A DNA stretch of 64,000 nucleotides from Serratia proteamaculans_D (GTDB lineage: Bacteria > Pseudomonadota > Gammaproteobacteria > Enterobacterales > Enterobacteriaceae). Positions 59,038 through 64,000 of this stretch are shown piece by piece. The notes beneath the pieces were generated by a model that saw only the letters and a list, made by a program, of their open reading frames with translations, was not told the DNA's origin and made no database searches. A program made the translations under genes and the position numbers. Each line of letters starts with the position of its first letter. Position 1 is the stretch's first letter. The DNA lies in the NCBI RefSeq assembly GCF_049959315.1, contig NZ_CP188201.1, one strand, 5' to 3'.

Positions 59038-59219
59038 GTCATCATCTGAACATCTCCTGATGTTTTTTAATCCAGACGACATGACTCACGGGAAATTTCC
59101 GTGGCGGGATCTTAACCAATGCTCAGGAGTGTTATGTGACTGTTGCTGCTTTGTCGCTACTTGTTACATTAATTTAACGTAAGCGGAAGGGGCAGGCCGC
59201 CGGGCGGCGGCCTGAAAGG

Positions 59220-59810
59220 TTACTTACCGGCGACGAAGATGGTACTCATGCTGCGCAAACGCAGCTTTTTCATCGCACTGTATTTCTGAGAGAAAATGGT
59301 TTTGGGGTGAGTGCCGCGTTTTTGGGCAATGTGCAGCAGGCTATCGCCACGCAGCAAATTGAAAATAACGTCACTTTCCGCTGGGCTGAGCTCCCGGGTT
59401 TTCTGCATTTTTATCCCGCCGGGCTCTTTGCTTTCCAACAGGGTTTGTATTTTTTCCTGTAGTGAATAAAGAGGGATACGGGTAGAGACCAGCTCAACGG
59501 AGATGCCCAGAATCGACAACAGTTTCACTACGCGCTCATCGTCATAAAACACCAGCAGGCGTGTTTTTGAGTTGTATTGCTGATGCAAAGACACCAGGCT
59601 TTCAATGACGTTGACGCTTTGTTCCAGGTTTTGTGAGGTGAAAATCAGCGCGATGTCGTGCTTGATTATTTTCTCCGCCTTGGCGCCACCGTGCATAAAA
59701 TCCGAAAACAGTCTGATATCGTACTTGCCGTAATGTTTTTTCAGTAATACCGAAAGGCCGACATAGCTGTACTTACACTCACTAATAACAAGGACATTGT
59801 TTTTAGACAT
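59220..59810 (-). CDS. LuxR-type regulator near the fimbrial operon
   Basis: A 196-residue protein. The N-terminal half resembles a receiver-like alpha/beta domain (NVLVISECKYSYVGLSVLL ... LLVFYDD) without a clear phospho-acceptor site. The C-terminal LuxR helix-turn-helix is ELSPAESDVIFNLLRGDSL to PKTIFSQKYSAMKKLRL. It follows the EAL gene by 22 bp, and both are divergent from the fimbrial genes, so control of the fimbria is likely. The ATG at 59810 is chosen; a GTG at 59822 is possible. Confidence 0.8.
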   Translation of the reverse strand: MSKNNVLVISECKYSYVGLSVLLKKHYGKYDIRLFSDFMHGGAKAEKIIKHDIALIFTSQNLEQSVNVIESLVSLHQQYNSKTRLLVFYDDERVVKLLSILGISVELVSTRIPLYSLQEKIQTLLESKEPGGIKMQKTRELSPAESDVIFNLLRGDSLLHIAQKRGTHPKTIFSQKYSAMKKLRLRSMSTIFVAGK

Positions 59811-59832
59811 AATGGCAAACACCCATAATGAG

Positions 59833-60549
59833 TTAAAAGTATTCAGCTGTAAGAAGCGAGTTCAAATCCTTGATGTCGGATTCCTTCCACAGCTTTCCCT
59901 GCAGTGCGTAATATGGCATTTCGTCCAGCCATTTTTTATGTTCGGGAGTTTCTACTCCTTCGATAATCACCTTGTAATGATTAAGGTGAAAAAAGCGCAA
60001 TAAAGCGCGCATTAAACCTTCACCGCCGGACTTTTTCATGAAGTCCCATAGTAAAAAACGGTCCAATTTAACGAAGCGAAATTGGCTGTTATACAACGCG
60101 GAAAAACCCGCATAGCCAGAACCAAAATCATCGAGCCAAAATGAATAACTCTTTAGAGAGGGATCGCCGTGGACACGATCCTTTACCAATCGGGTTGAGT
60201 TCTCGCTGATTTCAAAATGAATACAGCGAGTGGCACTAATTCTTTCTGCAAAATGACTATTAGCCAGGGACCTCAGAGAATGGTCGTCCACATTTAATGT
60301 GGCTATAACCTGATTCTCACGAAACCAGTGATTATATTTTTCTATCAGACTGACCTGCTCTAACAGAATCTCAATCCGGGTGGCGCTATCGGCAGATCGA
60401 AAGAACTGTTCAGGAGAGAAATGTGCATATCCACTATTAAAAGTGAATCGTGACAGGCACTCAACGGCCAGCAATTGTCCGGATTTTGCGAACATTGGCT
60501 GGAAAACATAATTAATTCCGTTATTTTGCTCTCTAAAAGAACTGTGCAT
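59833..60549 (-). CDS. EAL-domain cyclic-di-GMP phosphodiesterase (stand-alone)
   Basis: A 238-residue protein made only of an EAL domain. Catalytic and metal residues appear intact: E30 in VECLSRF (ECL in place of EAL), N86, E113, D140-D141 in DDFGSGYAG, K161, E197 in IEGVET and Q217. This predicts an active phosphodiesterase that lowers c-di-GMP, though the ECL variant deserves testing. It is divergent from a fimbrial operon, as are other stand-alone EAL proteins that repress fimbriae. Confidence 0.87.
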   Translation of the reverse strand: MHSSFREQNNGINYVFQPMFAKSGQLLAVECLSRFTFNSGYAHFSPEQFFRSADSATRIEILLEQVSLIEKYNHWFRENQVIATLNVDDHSLRSLANSHFAERISATRCIHFEISENSTRLVKDRVHGDPSLKSYSFWLDDFGSGYAGFSALYNSQFRFVKLDRFLLWDFMKKSGGEGLMRALLRFFHLNHYKVIIEGVETPEHKKWLDEMPYYALQGKLWKESDIKDLNSLLTAEYF

Positions 60550-61064
60550 GCCTCAATCCCTTGATTGATATGTAACTATTTGTTTTTTAACTAAAATAAA
60601 ATTAAGCTTGTCTATTTATGGGTAATATTCTTATTTAATGCAGTCAGGATGAGCAATGCCGCTTACAGACCGTTAAACGCGCAATTTGTTGCCAAGTCCA
60701 AACCACTCAAAAAGTAACAAAGTGTAAATATTTAGAATAATATGCTGTTAATCAGGCCTTAAGGTAAAATGTCCAACTGCATGACTTTCCAAAACACAGA
60801 TTATTCCTATTCGATTAAATCGTCAACATCGATCGATAGGTATTTGTTGATAGTTTATTCCTATCAAGAGGGGGCTTATGAATGTTTTAAACGATTTAAC
60901 AATAAGAATGCGCTTAGTCTATATTTCGTCCGGCAATGGGTTCATCGAGGCAACATTCCTTTTAAGCAAGGAGTGCTATCGCTGAGTGTATGCTCAGTGC
61001 CGGGTCGGTATATATTCATCTGTCACTGAATCGATTATTTTATTGTTTTTCTATGGAGCTGGAA
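60550..61064. other. 515-bp AT-rich control region of the fimbrial operon
   Basis: No credible gene; the 86-residue frame at 60769-61029 has no signal or motif. Two direct copies of TTATTCCTAT (60801-60810, 60855-60864) lie 54 bp apart, and GATAGG/CCTATC arms surround the second. GGAG precedes the pilin ATG at 61065. I found no long inverted repeats of the fim-switch type, so phase inversion is not supported. Confidence 0.5.
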
Positions 61065-61592
61065 ATGAAAAAAGTATTATTGCCTTTGGCCGTACTGGTA
61101 TTGTCTGCTACTGCTTATAACGCTACTGCTGCAAGCGGCAACGTTAAATTCACCGGTGAAATTGTACAGTCTACCTGTAAAGTAGTTGATAAAGACCAGA
61201 ACAAAGAAGTTTATCTGGGTAAATATCCTACCAGCGCATTCCCAACTTCTGGTTCTACCAGCGGTGCCAAGGCTTTCGATATTAGCCTGGAAAAATGTGA
61301 GCCAGGTAATTACACCCTGCGTTTTGACGGCAACACTCCTGCTGGTCACCCAGAACTGTTGGCTGTAACTGGCGGCGCTAATGGTGTTGGCGTTGAAATC
61401 CTCGATAACAACGGTTCAACTCTGCCAATCTCTCAGGAAGTTGCTACTCCAGCGACCGTTTCTGTTGCTGCAGATGGCGACAACCCAGGTTCTGCAACTT
61501 TCAACCTGCGTGCTCGTTATAAATCTTTCCAGGATGCAGTAACTGCGGGTCAGGCAAACTCTAACGCTACCTTTACCATCGAATACAAGTAA
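61065..61592 (+). CDS. Fimbrial major subunit (type 1-like pilin)
   Basis: A 175-residue exported pilin. The signal peptide MKKVLLPLAVLVLSATAYNA... ends near ATA, before ASGNVKFTGEIVQSTCKV. Two cysteines (STCKV and LEKCEPGN) give the conserved disulfide, and the C-terminus ends in FTIEYK with the penultimate tyrosine expected for pilins recognised by the chaperone. It is the first gene of a chaperone-usher operon. Confidence 0.9.
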   Translation: MKKVLLPLAVLVLSATAYNATAASGNVKFTGEIVQSTCKVVDKDQNKEVYLGKYPTSAFPTSGSTSGAKAFDISLEKCEPGNYTLRFDGNTPAGHPELLAVTGGANGVGVEILDNNGSTLPISQEVATPATVSVAADGDNPGSATFNLRARYKSFQDAVTAGQANSNATFTIEYK

Positions 61593-61663
61593 TTTAATTC
61601 GCTGGCAGGATAGATAGAGCTATTGGCCATGGACGGCTAAATTTTGAGAGTTGAGATATTCCG

Positions 61664-62347
61664 ATGAAAAAAGTGCTTTCTTGTATTTTACTCGCATTCT
61701 CCGTTAATGCCTTTGCCGGCATTCAAGTTGATTCAACGCGTGTAATTTATAACAGCGGAAGTAAATCCGCATCGCTCTCAATCACCAATGACAGCGACGA
61801 CACCTATATGGTGCAAACCTGGCTGGATACCGGTGATGCAAGCCAGATGCCGAAAAATTTACCGATCGTGGTTACTCCACCTATTTTAAAACTGGCTGCC
61901 AAGAAAGACGCAATTTTGCGTTTTATCTATTCCGGTAGCGGGTTGCCGCAGGACAGAGAAAGTCTGCTCTGGGTTAACGTGCAGGAAATTCCGCCAACAC
62001 CAAAGCAGGACAACGTACTGCAGGTGGCGATCCGTACCCGTATCAAACTGTTTTACCGTCCTGAAGCCTTGAAAGCCAACCTTCAGCAGCAGGCTGAAGC
62101 GCTGAAATGGCAGCGTCAGGGGAGCAGTCTGGTGGTTACCAACAACGGCCCACTGTATGTGACGCTGGGCGTTCTGACGCTGAAAAGCGGTGGCAAGAGT
62201 TGGAAAGTGAATGCCGATATGGTGAAACCGCAAGATAGCCTGAAAATTGCTTTGCCACAGGGCGCGCAGTCAGCTAACAGCATGTCGTTTAGTTATATCA
62301 ACGATTACGGCGGCCACACCGAGATTAAGAACGTTGCATTAAATTGA
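61664..62347 (+). CDS. Fimbrial periplasmic chaperone (PapD/FimC family)
   Basis: A 227-residue chaperone. The signal peptide MKKVLSCILLAFSVNAFA precedes GIQVDSTRVIYNSGSKSASLSI. The conserved chaperone motif is LLWVNVQEIPPTP followed by LQVAIRTRIKLFYRP. It folds pilin subunits in the periplasm by donor-strand complementation. 71 bp separate it from the pilin gene, a spacing that often holds an attenuating structure. Confidence 0.92.
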   Translation: MKKVLSCILLAFSVNAFAGIQVDSTRVIYNSGSKSASLSITNDSDDTYMVQTWLDTGDASQMPKNLPIVVTPPILKLAAKKDAILRFIYSGSGLPQDRESLLWVNVQEIPPTPKQDNVLQVAIRTRIKLFYRPEALKANLQQQAEALKWQRQGSSLVVTNNGPLYVTLGVLTLKSGGKSWKVNADMVKPQDSLKIALPQGAQSANSMSFSYINDYGGHTEIKNVALN

Positions 62348-62374
62348 TTTAAGCCCTTCAAGGAATGAACAACA

Positions 62375-64000
62375 ATGGCACATACAAGAATAACAACCCT
62401 CACGCCAAAACGTTTGGTCAGGCTGATTAATGGTGTAATTTATTTTTCTGCGGTGCCATTTTCATTCTCTCATATGGCCATGGCGGAGGAGCAATTCAAT
62501 ACCTCCTTCATCCATGGCGATGACAATATTGCCCAGGTGGCTGCGTTATCCAGCGGCGATGATATTTTGCCAGGTAAATATCCGTTTGATATTTATCTTA
62601 ACGGTCAGCGCATCGATCATCGCGATGTCGAATTTAAAAAAGACAGCAAAGATACCCCGGTATCGCCGTGTCTGAACGCACAAGATTACCAGGACTACGG
62701 CGTTAAACTGCCGGGTGATATGAAAACCGAAGGTGCCGCGCAGTGTTATGCACTGTCACAGCAGATCTCCGGTGCAAAACTGAGCTATGACGCAGCAATC
62801 CAGCGCATGGACCTGGAAGTGCCGCAGGTTTTCCTGGTGCCGCGCCCACAGGGCTCCATCTCGCCGAAGGTTTACGATCGCGGTATTAACGCCGGTTTCG
62901 TCAACTATAACTTCAGCGGCAACCACAATAACTACAGCAACAACGCCAACGATAAAACGTCAGACTATTACTTCCTGAGCCTGAATAACGGTATCAACGT
63001 CGGTAACTGGCGTTTGCGTAATAACTCGACGCTGAACCAACAGTCGGGCGCCGGCACTCACTGGAATGCAATTTCCAGCTGGGCGGAGACCGATATCGTT
63101 TCTCTGCGCAGCCGTCTGGTTATTGGCCAGACCAATACCAATAACAACGTGTTCGACAGCGTCCAGTTCCGCGGCGTACAGATTTCCAGCGCTAACGATA
63201 TGTTGCCGGAAAGCCAGCGTGGTTATGCACCCGTGGTACGCGGCGTGGCGTCGACCAATGCTCGAGTAGAGATCCGCCAGAACGGCTACACCATTTATAG
63301 CACCAACGTGCCACCGGGTCCGTTTGCGCTGACGGATATTTTCCCGAGTACCTTGAGCGGTAACCTGAACGTCTCGGTGATTGAGGCCAATGGTTCGAGA
63401 ACCACTTTCGTGGTGCCGTTCTCTTCTGTGCCAAATATGCTGCGTGAAGGGATCTGGGACTACCAGATGACCGCTGGTAAATATCACGACGGCACCACCC
63501 GTTATCAGCCTAAATTTGTGCAAGGCACTTTATCCCACGGGATGGCGTATGACATTACGCCATATGGCGGTTTGCTGGTTGCAGAAAATTACCGCTCGGC
63601 GGTGTTGGGGTTGGGGAAAAACCTGGGGGCCTGGGGCGCGGTTTCTTTTGATATGTCCTATTCCGACACCAACCTGGTTAACGGTGATGATAAGCAGGGG
63701 GAGAGTTTCCGTTTCCTGTACTCCAAGTCGCTCAGCGACTGGGGCACCGAATTCCAGATCGCCGGTTACCGTTATTCGACCTCTGGTTATTACGATTTCT
63801 CTGATGCGGTTGCGGAACGCGATCGCTATGAAGACGGTTACTACCGCAACGATTATTACGATGAAAATGACCGTAACCTGGGTGTACCTGACTGGGCAGA
63901 ATCACGCCGCCGGACTTATTACACCAGCAAGTTCAACAATAAACGCCAACGCGTAGAGCTGTCGATCAACCAACGTATCGCCGGTAACTCAACGCTGTAT
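62375..64000 (+). CDS. Fimbrial outer-membrane usher, 3' truncated by window edge
   Basis: The frame is open from the ATG at 62375 to the last base (542 codons visible), so the gene continues beyond the window. The first residues, MAHTRITTLTPKRLVRLING, lead into a signal peptide ending near SHMAMA, before the N-terminal chaperone-binding domain (EEQFNTSFIHGDDNIAQV, ILPGKYPFDIYLNGQ). The beta-barrel and the start of the middle region follow (RGVASTNARVEIRQNG, PPGPFALTDIFPS). It assembles the fimbria with the chaperone encoded 27 bp upstream. Confidence 0.9.
   Translation, partial: MAHTRITTLTPKRLVRLINGVIYFSAVPFSFSHMAMAEEQFNTSFIHGDDNIAQVAALSSGDDILPGKYPFDIYLNGQRIDHRDVEFKKDSKDTPVSPCLNAQDYQDYGVKLPGDMKTEGAAQCYALSQQISGAKLSYDAAIQRMDLEVPQVFLVPRPQGSISPKVYDRGINAGFVNYNFSGNHNNYSNNANDKTSDYYFLSLNNGINVGNWRLRNNSTLNQQSGAGTHWNAISSWAETDIVSLRSRLVIGQTNTNNNVFDSVQFRGVQISSANDMLPESQRGYAPVVRGVASTNARVEIRQNGYTIYSTNVPPGPFALTDIFPSTLSGNLNVSVIEANGSRTTFVVPFSSVPNMLREGIWDYQMTAGKYHDGTTRYQPKFVQGTLSHGMAYDITPYGGLLVAENYRSAVLGLGKNLGAWGAVSFDMSYSDTNLVNGDDKQGESFRFLYSKSLSDWGTEFQIAGYRYSTSGYYDFSDAVAERDRYEDGYYRNDYYDENDRNLGVPDWAESRRRTYYTSKFNNKRQRVELSINQRIAGNSTLY

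Noticed and set aside
58916..59182. 88-residue frame between the GltB-domain gene and the LuxR gene
   Set aside because: It spans a long hairpin, has no ribosome site and no motif.
60769..61029. 86-residue frame upstream of the fimbrial pilin
   Set aside because: No motif, signal peptide or good ribosome site. It covers the promoter region of the fimbrial operon.
60550..61064. Invertible fim-type switch
   Set aside because: No pair of long inverted repeats and no recombinase gene nearby.

Overview
The window reads as the chromosome of a Serratia-like enterobacterium (Yersiniaceae). The basis is gene content and order, not a database match. A backbone that follows the Escherichia coli order ybiB, rlmF, ybiO, glnQPH, dps, rhtA, ompX is present. 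It is combined with a serralysin-type/S-layer-like type I secretion substrate, the betTIBA cluster, an E. coli common pilus (ecp) operon and a second chaperone-usher fimbria. No tRNA, rRNA, CRISPR array or prophage was seen.

Layout. 1-7.1 kb: exporters (EamA, LysE, a 14-helix MFS pump with a divergent MmyB-type regulator), a PaiB-like protein, ybiB and an M3 peptidase. 7.1-18.4 kb: a flavin reductase-like protein and rlmF, then an accessory insertion holding a ~1000-residue SlaA/RsaA-like protein and a soluble PAS-PAS chemoreceptor, then ybiO and glnQPH with a recognisable sigma-54/NtrC control region. 18.7-25 kb: ybiI, dps, a YhcH-family protein, rhtA, ompX, a nitrilase with a divergent LysR regulator, and an acetyltransferase. 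25-31.2 kb: a complete L-threonate/tetronate operon (ltnD-otnK-otnC-otnI-ygbN) with a divergent DeoR regulator, followed by two small overlapping unknown genes.

32-49.5 kb: two paralogous modules of a Tat-exported molybdoenzyme lipoprotein plus a membrane cytochrome b, each divergent from its own two-component system, flank the ecpABCDE pilus operon and its two regulators. The second module also carries a periplasmic protein that is one-fifth methionine (MxKDx pentapeptides) and a BhsA/McbA-like stress protein. The arrangement resembles the MsrPQ/HprSR and MrpX-YedY hypochlorite-defence systems and is the most interesting part of the window.

49.6-50.9 kb: an intact IS3-family element with 26-bp inverted ends and a 3-bp target duplication, inserted exactly at the end of betT. 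50.9-57.2 kb: betT divergent from betIBA (choline to glycine betaine osmoprotection). 57.3-64 kb: an FMN/Fe-S glutamate-synthase-like membrane protein, a LuxR-type regulator and an EAL phosphodiesterase, divergent from a fimbrial operon (pilin, chaperone, usher) that runs off the right edge.
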